DNA of 64,000 bases from Gammaproteobacteria bacterium (GCA_026707945.1 JAPOVV010000054.1:62001-126000); one strand, 5' to 3'. Shown: positions 16,942-25,800, numbered from the stretch's first letter. Numbers and translations are program-made. The notes: generated from the sequence alone by a model not told the origin.

Positions 16942-17355
16942 CTAGATGTACACATCCAGATCAAGCCGGTCCAGAATCGCAATTACTGATTCTGTACGTC
17001 GGTCATGGATCAAGTCGATCGCACGAGCTCTATCTAGTTGAGGATGTTCGGCATATAGCCAGTTCTTAATCTCGTCGCGACTGTAGTACATGTCAAGGCG
17101 TGTTATGACATACGTCAAATCTGACATGACCAGTTGTGCACTGGGGTGAGGCGATGATTGCCCAGCATACCATCTCGCTACTGTATCTTTAGATGCGCCT
17201 GTCAAGTCTGCAAGATCCGATCTCGAAAATCCAGCCGAATCCTCAAGCTGTTCTATGAGTTTTACTATATGTTTCACTAGGGTTTTGCAGTTGCTGGTTT
17301 GTCTGCAGTTCGCTGTATATAGCCAAAAAGGGTCATCGCCAATTGCATGAGCCAA
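16942..17355 (-). CDS. MbcA/ParS/Xre-type antitoxin-like protein without partner
   Basis: 137 residues. The middle is a helix-turn-helix (FSRSDLADLTGASKDTVARWYAGQ). The C terminus resembles the toxin-binding DUF2384 domain: a helix ending in LYAEHPQLDRARAIDLIHDRRTESVIAILDRLD, close to the family pattern P-x-D-L-L-x-x-G-R-x-x-x-V-x-x-x-L. Such proteins normally pair with a RES-domain NAD-degrading toxin directly downstream. None is found on either side: downstream (left on this map) is the ICE fragment, upstream the AbrB gene. It therefore looks like an orphan antitoxin, possibly a defence against a related toxin elsewhere. Confidence 0.6.
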   Translation of the reverse strand: MAHAIGDDPFWLYTANCRQTSNCKTLVKHIVKLIEQLEDSAGFSRSDLADLTGASKDTVARWYAGQSSPHPSAQLVMSDLTYVITRLDMYYSRDEIKNWLYAEHPQLDRARAIDLIHDRRTESVIAILDRLDLDVYI

Positions 17356-17369
17356 GATGCGACTTCACA

Positions 17370-17546
17370 TCATGCGGCAACGAAGTTTCGGCGCTTGTCG
17401 AAGACCGTAACACGATCTAGCGAAGGGAAGGAACCAAATCATCAAATGGCTTGGCGAGCGCGATCGAGTTGAGCTGCGATTGTTAATTGGTCTTGATCAT
17501 CGCCAACCAATCGTCAAACTTGCACGTTCGTGTCGAGCGCTATCAA
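17370..17546 (-). pseudogene. VapC (PIN-domain) toxin remnant after AbrB antitoxin
   Basis: Reading on from the AbrB stop, a TTG at 17546 overlaps that stop and gives IALDTNVQV, the characteristic first strand of a PIN domain with its catalytic aspartate. A TGA then interrupts. The same frame continues RLVGDDQDQLTIAAQLDRAR, again the usual second segment. After two more stops, the end of the region encodes VTVFDKRRNFVAA and a stop, like the terminal TFD-type strand of PIN proteins. The middle is missing. I read this as a deleted, stop-ridden toxin gene; its antitoxin partner remains. Confidence 0.55.
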
Positions 17547-17806
17547 TCTTCAGTCGCTCCAGATTTGATCCCCTGTTCCATGTCGTCGAGTGTCTTCGGC
17601 TCACCGTTGTATTTCAGGAAGCCGGCTAATCGACTTACGGGTTTCATCGGTATTAGTCGCACACCGTCCGCCTCTAGCTCATATCGGATGCGGTCGCCTT
17701 CTTGCAGATTGAGCTTGACTCTTACCGCCTTTGGAATGGTTGTTCGACCTCTCGCCGTCAGCGTTGATTCAATCAAACGACACCTCAAAAATTCCGAAAT
17801 ACTCAA
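17543..17806 (-). CDS. AbrB/MazE-type antitoxin (orphaned)
   Basis: 87 residues. It contains a complete swapped-hairpin AbrB domain: STLTARGRTTIPKAVRVKLN, then LQEGDRIRYELEADGVRLIPM, followed by the tail SRLAGFLKYNGEPKTLDDM that usually contacts a PIN or similar toxin. Homologues are transcription-regulating antitoxins. The downstream toxin gene is a ghost (17370-17546), so this antitoxin appears to have outlived its toxin. Confidence 0.8.
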   Translation of the reverse strand: MSISEFLRCRLIESTLTARGRTTIPKAVRVKLNLQEGDRIRYELEADGVRLIPMKPVSRLAGFLKYNGEPKTLDDMEQGIKSGATED

Positions 17807-18299
17807 CGTTAGTCGTTAGTCGATATTTCTGAAGAGTATGTAAAACGAAATTATCAGAACCTATGAAGATGCATTACATACCAGAATATACGGAATGTGG
17901 GTCGACCGTGAATTCGTAGATTCGCAATGATTCGTTCGCGCATTCCTCTGTTATTTCGGTCGTTAGCGGCGAATATTGAGCGATCCGACGTAGCCAGTCG
18001 GAGTCTTTGCTGTATCGGTGAGGTCAGTTCGACGAATTGGCTTCCTGCATCAAAGATGCTCGTTAATTTCATAGAGTCTATTGAATGAGCATGTCTAGAG
18101 CTAGGCCAGAGAACTGGAGAGTGTTTTGAACCGTTAAGACGAGCTATCTTCAATTCTGAGATTCTCGAACCCGGGTCTAAGTGGTCGTTCGGTTGCGTGG
18201 TTCATATTCTGATTTGAGACGGCGAAAAACTTCAAAACATAATATATTGTCTTTAAAATTAAATAATACTTAAAATATAGAGTGTAAAGAGTACCTGAT
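17807..18299. other. Intergenic region upstream of hipBA
   Basis: About 490 bp without a convincing gene. The last 80 bp before hipB (18220-18299) are very AT-rich (runs such as AATATATTG and TTAAAATTAAATAATAC) and probably contain the hipBA promoter and HipB operators. I could not identify a clean operator palindrome by eye. Confidence 0.4.
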
Positions 18300-18656
18300 A
18301 TGAAACAACCAACACCAGGATTAACTAGAGCACTAGCCCGATTAGGAGGCTCTCTGAGGACAGCACGGATACGCCGGCGCTTATCGCAAAAAGACATGGC
18401 GTCGTTGATGGGAGTCTCGATCGGTACCGTGCAACGCATTGAACGTGGCGATCCGGGCGTTGCTATAGGTAGCATAGCGATGGAATTCCTCTGCCTTAAC
18501 AGTTTGGACAAACTCGCTAGTGTTCTCGATCCGTCAGTGGATGAATTAGGCGCGGCAGCCGATTCTCTCCGGTTGCCGAAAAGGGTGAGATCTATGACTA
18601 CTGACAGCGAGCGCAGACGTCGTAGTGCTTCTTCGTCAGAACCGATCGCGTTTTAA
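18300..18656 (+). CDS. hipB: HipB-type Xre antitoxin
   Basis: 118 residues with a five-helix Xre domain at about residues 15-72: GGSLRTARIRRRLSQKDMAS, then LMGVSIGTVQRIERGDPGVA, then FLCLNSLDKLASVLDP. A basic, serine-rich tail follows (RSMTTDSERRRRSASSSEPI). HipB represses the operon and binds the HipA kinase. The ATG at 18300 lies downstream of AT-rich promoter sequence. The stop overlaps the ATG of hipA by one base. Confidence 0.85.
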   Translation: MKQPTPGLTRALARLGGSLRTARIRRRLSQKDMASLMGVSIGTVQRIERGDPGVAIGSIAMEFLCLNSLDKLASVLDPSVDELGAAADSLRLPKRVRSMTTDSERRRRSASSSEPIAF

Positions 18657-19900
18657 TGACTGATCAGCGTCGAATCACAGTGGTATTAGGCGCCGATCAA
18701 CACCACGTAGGAGACCTCGTTTTCGAAGCCGATCAAGGTCGTCAACATTCGGTATTTCGCTATCACGAGAGCTGGCTCGAAAATCCTATTCGATTCGCTC
18801 TGACACCATTCATGCCTCTCCAATCCGGTTGGACGCCGTATTCAGGGGAAGGACGTTATGCGCTGCCAGACACCTTTAATGACACAGCGCCGGATAACTG
18901 GGGACGACGAGTGATTCAAGCCCTCCTCGGACGAGGAGCGACAGAACTTGAAATCCTTCTCTCCGCGAATGATGAAACGCGAACGGGTGCATTGCGATAT
19001 ATTGACGAAGCAGGGGAGATACAGTCGAATGATGCGCCACCAGTGCCAAGGATGCCTACACTCGTTGATCTCAAAAAACTGAATGAGCGATTTGATCAAG
19101 GTGAAGGGGATCTGACGCAAATCGCCCGAGAACTAAGAGGTACTGGCGACAGCCTGGGTGGCGCCCGCCCCAAATCCGCCATATATGACGGTGAAATACT
19201 TGCAATTGCGAAATACACATCCGAACGCGACGAGCTTCCTGTGGAACAAATGGAGGTTGTAACACTCAATTTAGCCGAAGAACTAGGTCTGCGAGTTGCT
19301 AGAGCGAGACTTGAGCTACCCCATTCAGCTCGTCCCGTGGCGATTATTCATCGATTCGATCGTGCGGGAAAACGAAGGATGCACTATATCTCAGGACGCA
19401 GTTTTCTCAACATGCGGGATTCACAAGAGCCTGTGTACTACACAGATCTAGTCGAAGTTATGCGTAGCAATTGCGGAAATGGTGAGCAAGCCCTCCGCGA
19501 GATTCGAGAACTGTATAGACGCGTAATGTTCATGATTCTGGTCTCAAATACGGACGACCACATGAAAAACCATGGTTTTCTTCTTACTGGTCGAGATCGT
19601 TGGGTACTGTCTCCTGCATTCGACATAAACCCTCATCCCAATCGCCACAAGCAACTCAAGACAGGCATTAGTGAATTGAGCGGATTTGAACCTTCGATAG
19701 GCGCACTGGTAGAAACAGCGCCAATGTTCGAGGTTACGGAATCCGACGCAGCCGCGATGGCGTCCGCGATGGCAAAGACGATTCAGCGAAGATGGCGGGG
19801 GATGTGTAGAGATGTTGGAATGTCTTCTACCAAGATTGATCAATACACTCCAGCGTTTGATCACCGAGAGATGGATTTGGCGTTGGTTATGGATTCGTGA
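18656..19900 (+). CDS. hipA: HipA-type serine/threonine kinase toxin
   Basis: 414 residues, the usual size. The N-terminal subdomain ends in FNDTAPDNWGRR; the kinase core follows with GTGDSLGGARPKSAI (the glycine-rich loop of HipA), the basic AIAKYTSERDELPVEQMEVV, the catalytic loop NTDDHMKNHGFLL with Asp and Asn, and the metal-binding SPAFDINPHP. Known HipA proteins phosphorylate glutamyl-tRNA synthetase and cause growth arrest. All key residues are present, so activity is predicted. It is translationally coupled to hipB. Confidence 0.88.
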   Translation: MTDQRRITVVLGADQHHVGDLVFEADQGRQHSVFRYHESWLENPIRFALTPFMPLQSGWTPYSGEGRYALPDTFNDTAPDNWGRRVIQALLGRGATELEILLSANDETRTGALRYIDEAGEIQSNDAPPVPRMPTLVDLKKLNERFDQGEGDLTQIARELRGTGDSLGGARPKSAIYDGEILAIAKYTSERDELPVEQMEVVTLNLAEELGLRVARARLELPHSARPVAIIHRFDRAGKRRMHYISGRSFLNMRDSQEPVYYTDLVEVMRSNCGNGEQALREIRELYRRVMFMILVSNTDDHMKNHGFLLTGRDRWVLSPAFDINPHPNRHKQLKTGISELSGFEPSIGALVETAPMFEVTESDAAAMASAMAKTIQRRWRGMCRDVGMSSTKIDQYTPAFDHREMDLALVMDS

Positions 19901-19936
19901 CTACAAAACGCAAATGACCTCGATCGTTCGATACAG

Positions 19937-20728
19937 CTAGCTCAACATCCACCATATGACCGCGGACCCATACAAGACTAAGGTCGGGATCAACACGACA
20001 ACTGACGAGAACGCGACGCTCCTACGTGACCAAATGCTGAATCCAATGGTCTGTATCACCAAAATCCAAACCAGACCCGCGTTGACCCCGTCGAACGTAA
20101 GAGAAAACGTCGTATTACCTACATCTGGTATATCGAACCATGTATTCAACGAGAAGAAATCGGTGTACAGCGCTTTAGGATTACCAAACGCCACGCCTAT
20201 TAACACGGTCGAAATAAAGTAGAGAGACAGCGCCGGTACACGACTCCAAACCGAAAACGCTAGCCAATCGCGCATTTGCAACTGAAGTTTCATGATTGAG
20301 CCGACTACAAAGAAATACAGCGCGTCACAAAATGTCATGATGTAGAGACCGAGGAATCCCCACCATACCATAGAGACTTGACCAAACGGAAATATGACAT
20401 CTTTTAACGTTTTATTTCTGACTAATTTGAACCGCGCGTAACCGGAATCGTGTGGTTCAAGGGTCGCCTCGATGGCGTGATCGTACTTGCCGTTCTTAAT
20501 TTCTTGTTTTATTTCTTCACCGCGTTCTGGGAGAACGAGTCTGGTGATGGTCACTCGCCGGTCTGTACCAGGATCGTAGTGTTTGTCTACATCTGGTAGG
20601 ACACTTTCAAAATAGGCAAGCAGCGTTATTAGGAGCCCAGCTACAAGCCACGATCGCTTTTCTTTAAGCGATACGAATATCCGACTCGGTTGGTAGAAAA
20701 TCTTCGCAAGTGCTTCTGAGGTATTCAT
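19937..20728 (-). CDS. Yip1-like polytopic membrane protein, dispersed paralogue
   Basis: 263 residues. The N-terminal signature EALAKIFYQPSRIFVSLKEKRSWLVAGLL is shared with the tandem copies at 41.8-45.0 kb. Next come one transmembrane helix, a charged extracytoplasmic or cytoplasmic loop of about 60 residues, and then four to five helices including MRDWLAFSVWSRVPALSLYF, the signature of this Yip1-type family. The end reads LVWILVIQTIGFSIWSRRS, also shared. Bacterial Yip1 proteins are of unknown function. It is convergent with hipA, and is the only copy outside the array. Confidence 0.7.
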   Translation of the reverse strand: MNTSEALAKIFYQPSRIFVSLKEKRSWLVAGLLITLLAYFESVLPDVDKHYDPGTDRRVTITRLVLPERGEEIKQEIKNGKYDHAIEATLEPHDSGYARFKLVRNKTLKDVIFPFGQVSMVWWGFLGLYIMTFCDALYFFVVGSIMKLQLQMRDWLAFSVWSRVPALSLYFISTVLIGVAFGNPKALYTDFFSLNTWFDIPDVGNTTFSLTFDGVNAGLVWILVIQTIGFSIWSRRSVAFSSVVVLIPTLVLYGSAVIWWMLS

Positions 20729-20911
20729 CTAGCTACTTCAGAAGGAACTCAGTCGGTATCGTCTATCAGAACACTGTGGTTTATGCGGTTGAACTGATGT
20801 GCAGGATCTCGTGGGCACGTCTCTTGTTTCGTTTGCTATGGTTATTTCTACACGAGGTTGTGAATGTAATCGAGGTCGATCGGTTTATTTGCTCGGATTT
20901 CTTCACGCTGA

Positions 20912-22420
20912 TCAGTATGTGCAGCTTGCTTGCCCATCCGTCTGAAACAATGGAACGGCTAGTTCATTCGCGGCCAATAGTTGCTCCCATGTGAAATCTC
21001 GCTTCGCTAGATCGTCGCACACGAAGTGGTTGCCGACGACATTTTTGCAACTGTGAGGAAGCTCGTTGACGTTGAACGCGTTTATATGACCCGTCGTTAT
21101 TTTCCCGTCTACCAGCATCGCGATGACATCGGATACATTGGACGCCACGAGATCGTTGTATGGATCGTCGGTCTTGGCTCTTACGATCGCGATGTCCGCT
21201 GAGTAACCAGGTTTTAAGGCGCCGATTGTCTGTTCGAGATCGAGGGCATACGCACCGTTTTCAGTTGCCATTCGCCAGAGCTCTTGTGCGGACAATGCGT
21301 TATCCCATCGTTCGTCTGCGATGTGCGTTGCACACCGAAACGACTCGAGCATGTTGTATGACCCGGAATAGGACCAGTCGGTACTTAGCGCAACACGTAC
21401 CCCTTGCTGTATGAAGTAAGGCACGTCAACTGTTTCACCGTAAAGCGCCAGATTTGATCGAGGCGCCCATACGAGCGTTACGTCAAGCGTTTTCATTCGC
21501 GGTACGCTTGATCTACTTAGTCCGATCCCGTGAATCATCCCGTAGCGTCGACCTGGATTCTGCGCGACATAATCGAGGAAAAACTCGGCTTCGAGCCTCG
21601 AGATATGGTCGGTCCCTTCCGCAACATGCGGCACATACGGGGTTCGGGCGTCCATACCCTCGGATAGTTCAGGTTCAACCGACGGTCCATCGTGCGGCCA
21701 CGGCATGCTCTTAAACTCGTCGATTGCTTGTGGGAATGGAAACGTTTTCATATCTGCCTGGTAAACGAACCCACTGTCGCGATCACCACTTCCCACGTTC
21801 TTTAGCAAACCAGGCACTGCGCCGTTTCCGGCTATGGTGGTAGTTCCGGCGAGCAAGTGCCGCAACTCAATCCAATACAGTTGTGCGTCGCTTTCAACAC
21901 GTGAGTACGCTATTTCCTCGTATTGATCACCTGCTTTACCTTGCCATTGGTAACGGTTTGTGTATACGGGTGCGACCTTCGGTCCCGGTTTACCGCCGCT
22001 ATAAGGAGGATGTTCGTGCGCGTTGACGAAGCCAGGTGAGATATAGGCGTCCTCACAAGCAAGTAGACTTGAATTGGGCGCTGCCGATCTAATTTCGTCT
22101 ACGTTCCCGATCTGTCGAATCTTGCCTTCGTGTATTAGGATCGCAGCGTAACGCGTTCCATGCGAACCAATAATATCTCCAACTACGATCATCTCATCGG
22201 ATGATATAGGGGTGGTCGTGAAACTACACGCAACGGTCGACGCCACCGCCTCTTCGTTGCGTTCGTTGCTCAGCGCGTCAGACCACGCAGAGATCCAAAC
22301 CAAGCAGAACAGAGTTGTCCGGATACGACGGTAGCTGGTCGATGGAAATTTAGAAAGTCGCCAACGGTAGTGTCGGACTGGATGAGTTAACGACAACATA
22401 GGAGAGTAAACACGATTCAC
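20912..22420 (-). CDS. Secreted amidohydrolase-family metal enzyme
   Basis: 502 residues as drawn; a start at 22399 or later is possible, since the signal-like stretch RRIRTTLFCLVWISAWSDALS lies about 30 residues in. The beta-barrel metal site of the amidohydrolase superfamily is visible: ISPGFVNAHEHPPYSGG (HxH), MIHGIGLS (second histidine) and RVALSTDWSYSGSYNML (aspartate). After the barrel comes ALKPGYSADIAIV with the usual dihydroorotase/imidazolonepropionase-type ending. It probably hydrolyses a cyclic amide or deaminates a ring; the substrate cannot be inferred. It is monocistronic between the Yip1 gene and abiE. Confidence 0.75.
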   Translation of the reverse strand: MNRVYSPMLSLTHPVRHYRWRLSKFPSTSYRRIRTTLFCLVWISAWSDALSNERNEEAVASTVACSFTTTPISSDEMIVVGDIIGSHGTRYAAILIHEGKIRQIGNVDEIRSAAPNSSLLACEDAYISPGFVNAHEHPPYSGGKPGPKVAPVYTNRYQWQGKAGDQYEEIAYSRVESDAQLYWIELRHLLAGTTTIAGNGAVPGLLKNVGSGDRDSGFVYQADMKTFPFPQAIDEFKSMPWPHDGPSVEPELSEGMDARTPYVPHVAEGTDHISRLEAEFFLDYVAQNPGRRYGMIHGIGLSRSSVPRMKTLDVTLVWAPRSNLALYGETVDVPYFIQQGVRVALSTDWSYSGSYNMLESFRCATHIADERWDNALSAQELWRMATENGAYALDLEQTIGALKPGYSADIAIVRAKTDDPYNDLVASNVSDVIAMLVDGKITTGHINAFNVNELPHSCKNVVGNHFVCDDLAKRDFTWEQLLAANELAVPLFQTDGQASCTY

Positions 22421-22620
22421 TGAAGACTCGGCGGAAAGTTTCTATGTAAGTCTTGAAAGTTTGACATCATTCGCTCTCTTAATGCAGAGGATTTTCGTTC
22501 AAACTTGGTAAAAATGATCAAGTGATAATATACGCATTAGTTTAGACAAAACGAACGTAGTGAAGGCAAAATGAGTCGCGCCTAAAAATAATCACGATAC
22601 CAAAAATACCATTTTAGTAC

Positions 22621-22649
22621 AATAAAGTGACGATTTTTGATACTTTATT
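22621..22649. promoter_or_regulatory. Inverted repeat upstream of abiEi (candidate AbiEi operator)
   Basis: AATAAAGT at 22621-22628 and ACTTTATT at 22642-22649 form a perfect 8-bp inverted repeat with a 13-nt spacer. The right arm ends 6 bp before the abiEi ATG. AbiEi proteins autorepress by binding inverted repeats in their promoters, so this is the natural candidate. Confidence 0.5.
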
Positions 22650-22652
22650 TAT

Positions 22653-23456
22653 GTGATGTGTTCAGTTCGAAAGGTTCGAGCACGCGAGCTCATCGTCGAA
22701 TACGCAGCGTTTGGAAAGCACCACTTTACGTTTTCTGAGTTTCACTCGACGCTTGGCACGACCGCGGTGGCTGCACGTCAAGCATTGAGTCGATTGATAA
22801 GAAAAGGTGAGATTGCGAGTCCTGCTCGAGGTTTTTATGTGATCGTACCCCCGGAGTATCGAAGAATCGGATGCTTACCCGCGGACGAATTCATCCCTGC
22901 GCTTATGGAATATCGTAATACAACTTACTACGTTGGGATACTCTCTGCCGCACAGTATTTCGGTGCCGCTCACCAAAGACCGCAGCAATTTCAGGTCGTG
23001 CTGGCAAGAAACCGACCTGTGATCGCTTGTGGCAAGGTAAAGGTGGCATTTGTAGCTCGAAAAAACATCGATGCGGTACCTACTGTGCGTCTCAATAACC
23101 CCCGTGGATCGATTGTCGTCTCAAGTGTTGAAGCGACGGCCTTAGATCTCGTCGGGTACATGCATCGTGCCGGAGGCGTTGACCGGGTGGCGGGATTGCT
23201 GTCGGAGATTGCTGATGAGTTGAACGCCAACCGTCTTGTCGCAGCTTCGGAGTCCGCATCGATTCTCTGGGCTCAACGCTTAGGCTATCTATTGGAGCTT
23301 GTCGGAGCTGCGCGCAAGACTGCCTTACTTAAGAAGCGTGTTCATCAGCACGCAAGAAACTTCACCAAGCTTCTGCCCAGTATCGACGCGAAGATCATAG
23401 AGCGATCAAAGGAGTGGCGAGTTCTCGTTAATGCGAATGTTGATCCAGAAGAATGA
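22653..23456 (+). CDS. abiEi: AbiEi-type antitoxin/repressor of a type IV TA system
   Basis: 267 residues from GTG 22653 or, more likely, ATG 22656. The N terminus has a winged-helix region (HFTFSEFHSTLGTTAVAARQALSRLIRKGEI, then ARGFYVIVPPEYR); the C-terminal part (TYYVGILSAAQYFGAAHQRPQ, VVSSVEATALDLVGYMHRAGG) matches the AbiEi antitoxin domain. AbiEi represses the operon and counters AbiEii without direct contact. It overlaps abiEii by 4 nt. Original AbiE gives abortive infection against phage in Lactococcus. Confidence 0.82.
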   Translation: MMCSVRKVRARELIVEYAAFGKHHFTFSEFHSTLGTTAVAARQALSRLIRKGEIASPARGFYVIVPPEYRRIGCLPADEFIPALMEYRNTTYYVGILSAAQYFGAAHQRPQQFQVVLARNRPVIACGKVKVAFVARKNIDAVPTVRLNNPRGSIVVSSVEATALDLVGYMHRAGGVDRVAGLLSEIADELNANRLVAASESASILWAQRLGYLLELVGAARKTALLKKRVHQHARNFTKLLPSIDAKIIERSKEWRVLVNANVDPEE

Positions 23457-24265
23457 TTCCTCGTGCCTATGTTCAAGCGTGGCGAAGACATGCGCCTTGG
23501 ACTGAGAATTTTCAAATTGAACAAGATCTCGTGATCAGCCGAGCATTGGTGGAGCTATATTCCGATCCGCACCTAGCTAAGTCGCTCGCGTTCCGTGGTG
23601 GTACGGCGTTGCACAAGATCTATCTGACACCAGCCGCACGATACTCGGAAGATATCGATTTAGTACAAATCGAACCAGGTCCAGCTGGTTCAGTCATAGC
23701 GCGTTTGCGAAGCGTATTTGGACCTTGGTTGGGTGACGCCGCATGGAAGCAATCGAAGGGTCGAGTCACGCTGGTGTTTCGATTTTTGTCTGAAGACGTA
23801 CCGGCGATGCGATTGCGCCTGAAGATCGAAATCAATACACGGGAACACATCGCAGCGCTCGGATTAGTAAAGCGCAGCTTCGCTGTAGATTCACGGTGGT
23901 ACTCAGGCAGCACCAATCTTGTCAGCTTCGAGCTTGACGAATTGTTGGCGACGAAATTCCGAGCGTTATATCAACGTCGGAAAGGCCGAGACTTGTTTGA
24001 TTTAGCGTGTGGATTGCAGGACGATCGAAGCAACGCCGCACGGATTGTGTCCGTATTCCAACAGTACATGGATCGAGAGGACGGTTCAATTACACGTCGT
24101 GCTTTCGAGCAAAATCTTGAGGACAAAGTTAATCATCCTGAATTTCTAGCGGATATGAGCTCCCTCGTTAGATCAGATTTCGAATGGAACATGGCAAAGG
24201 CGGCGCGTCAAGTGTCCTCAGCGTTGATTTCGTTACTTCCAGCCGGGACTAAGAAAACGATGTAG
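23453..24265 (+). CDS. abiEii: AbiEii-type nucleotidyltransferase toxin
   Basis: 270 residues. The DNA-polymerase-beta-like motif is complete: FRGGTALHKIYLTPAARYSEDIDLV, with G-G-[ST] and D-x-D about 14 residues apart. Further conserved parts are LRLKIEINTREH with a third acidic site, and ELLATKFRALYQRRKGRDLFDLA, the typical K-x-R-A-L-x-x-R-x-K-x-R-D-L-F-D segment. Family members act as toxins that transfer nucleotides, to tRNA in some relatives. It is coupled to abiEi by an ATGA overlap. Confidence 0.85.
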   Translation: MIPRAYVQAWRRHAPWTENFQIEQDLVISRALVELYSDPHLAKSLAFRGGTALHKIYLTPAARYSEDIDLVQIEPGPAGSVIARLRSVFGPWLGDAAWKQSKGRVTLVFRFLSEDVPAMRLRLKIEINTREHIAALGLVKRSFAVDSRWYSGSTNLVSFELDELLATKFRALYQRRKGRDLFDLACGLQDDRSNAARIVSVFQQYMDREDGSITRRAFEQNLEDKVNHPEFLADMSSLVRSDFEWNMAKAARQVSSALISLLPAGTKKTM

Positions 24266-24427
24266 ATCAGTGTCTACATGTATTCCTAAGTTTCTAGCGA
24301 TTAGGTGGTAACGACCTGCGAACTAAACCTTTAGATAGAACTAGGTCAGTTAGACGCACGCCACACGCTACTGGTATTACGAGTTGGTTGTCTTTGAATT
24401 TGGTTATTTGGCGGAGCCTCGAATAAC

Positions 24428-25726
24428 CTATTCATGAACGGAAGGTACACCGACAGAAACTGGACGTTCCGTGAGAATCTCAGTATCCAAGTCAAGAATT
24501 CGAACATTGGATTGAGAATTTGACGGTAGGAATAAAGCAATTCTCTCTGCGTGTTTGGCTTCGACACGATCATACGGCACAGCATGTTCGCCTTCCGATG
24601 GATCCATAGCTTCCAAGATGCAAGTTTGGTCCACACATTTTGGCGTGTCAAACCAAACCGGTTCCCTTAACCCGCCCATTCGCATCCAAGAGGGGCGACC
24701 ATGTTCATAGCTGGTCTGGACACCAAAGACTTCAATATCCGTACTGGCACTGACGTCCACTCGTTCGTCGGTGCTATCTAGTAAAACGACCGGAGAACCG
24801 CCAATCAGACCTCGCTTAAGTGCTTCTTGGCGTATAGGGTGTTCTTCGGTGAGTGAACCTCGCTCGCTCAGTCGCACTTGATCGATAGTCAATGGGTCTC
24901 TACTAGATAGTTCTTTCAGGAAATAAGCCATTGTTGTCCAATTGCTCGCTTTTGTCTCCCGTACATGACCATAACCACAGTGGACTAGTACTTTCGCCTC
25001 CGAGTCTTTGGAAACCGTTCTAGCGATGATGTTCTTGGCTTGTGCAAGTTCCCGTTCGACCTGTCTGTTTATAGGCTCATCCGGATTTTCAGACGCACGT
25101 TGACTGTCTTCTATTTCATATGGGACGATTTCATATCCAAATTGCAGTGCAGTTCGAAGCATTTGGGCAAACACGACTTCATTAGAGTAATAACCACCAC
25201 TAGCGACGGGATACCCGCGTTCATTGATGTCGTCCCAATGTGCTTGAGTTTCGACTGCTAGGTAACGAAAACCCTGTTCGAATAACGGTTCAAGGAGTTC
25301 CAATGTCAATAAGCGGTCCGAGCCAACGTGGTGCCGTTCGTTGACGACCACGAATCTGTGTTGAAGTGAACGTTCGACGATATACGGAGTTGCAGGAGTT
25401 GCGCGCACCGACGGCGGGAGTTCGTCTGTTTTGTAGTAGCTGTTGCCTCGCCAATCGTTGAATCTCAGAGCGTCGGCGTGATTGCCTACTTTGGATTCAA
25501 GCGTTGCACGCATTTGAGAGTAGTAGAGTCGATAGTCAGTGTCGTTGTTGCAGGCATCTTCGTAGGAACGGAGACCTCCTAACGGTAACCACGAAAAATC
25601 ATGAGATTCGCGCCACGCTTTTTGAAAAAGGACGATCCCTTTAGCACAGCTAGCATCATGACCTGGATCCGCCGCCATGGGACTGAATAGGATTACGGCG
25701 ACAAGATACAGAAGGTACTTTTTCAT
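24428..25726 (-). CDS. Secreted protein, possibly EreA/ChaN-like, function unknown
   Basis: The frame opens at 25759, but MKKYLLYLVAVILFSPMAADPG at 25726 is a better start because it begins a signal peptide; about 432 residues remain. The motif RFVVVNERHHVGSDRLLTLELLEPLFEQGFRYLAVE, followed by YEIVPYEIED and VLVHCGYGHVRET, recalls the E-x-x-H/GxGH layout of erythromycin-esterase-like and ChaN/TIKI-type proteins. The match is by pattern only. It precedes a TerB-like gene (reading upstream), separated by about 75 bp. Confidence 0.5.
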   Translation of the reverse strand: MKKYLLYLVAVILFSPMAADPGHDASCAKGIVLFQKAWRESHDFSWLPLGGLRSYEDACNNDTDYRLYYSQMRATLESKVGNHADALRFNDWRGNSYYKTDELPPSVRATPATPYIVERSLQHRFVVVNERHHVGSDRLLTLELLEPLFEQGFRYLAVETQAHWDDINERGYPVASGGYYSNEVVFAQMLRTALQFGYEIVPYEIEDSQRASENPDEPINRQVERELAQAKNIIARTVSKDSEAKVLVHCGYGHVRETKASNWTTMAYFLKELSSRDPLTIDQVRLSERGSLTEEHPIRQEALKRGLIGGSPVVLLDSTDERVDVSASTDIEVFGVQTSYEHGRPSWMRMGGLREPVWFDTPKCVDQTCILEAMDPSEGEHAVPYDRVEAKHAERIALFLPSNSQSNVRILDLDTEILTERPVSVGVPSVHE

Positions 25727-25800
25727 TGAGAATGTGTTCGGGAACGAGTAGATCTTCAAAGACGCCTGATGTGAAGCGCTGTTGTTTACGGTATTAGTCC

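Noticed and set aside
16942..17355. RES-domain toxin partner for the ParS-like antitoxin
   Set aside because: None of the frames between 16645 and 17546 on either strand shows RES motifs; the only toxin-like trace is the PIN remnant.
17854..18153. 99-codon minus-strand frame upstream of hipBA
   Set aside because: No start context, no recognisable domain and composition typical of non-coding sequence.
18160..18215. Minus-strand GGTTCGA-like loop as a tRNA end
   Set aside because: The flanking bases cannot form a 5-bp T-stem, and no anticodon arm or acceptor pairing could be found.
24346..24427. Intergenic stretch whose minus-strand translation includes NNQIQRQPTR, reminiscent of intergenic repeats and of attC-like ends
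   Set aside because: Only one copy was noticed in the window, no matching R'/R'' arms or hairpin could be shown, and no integron integrase is present.
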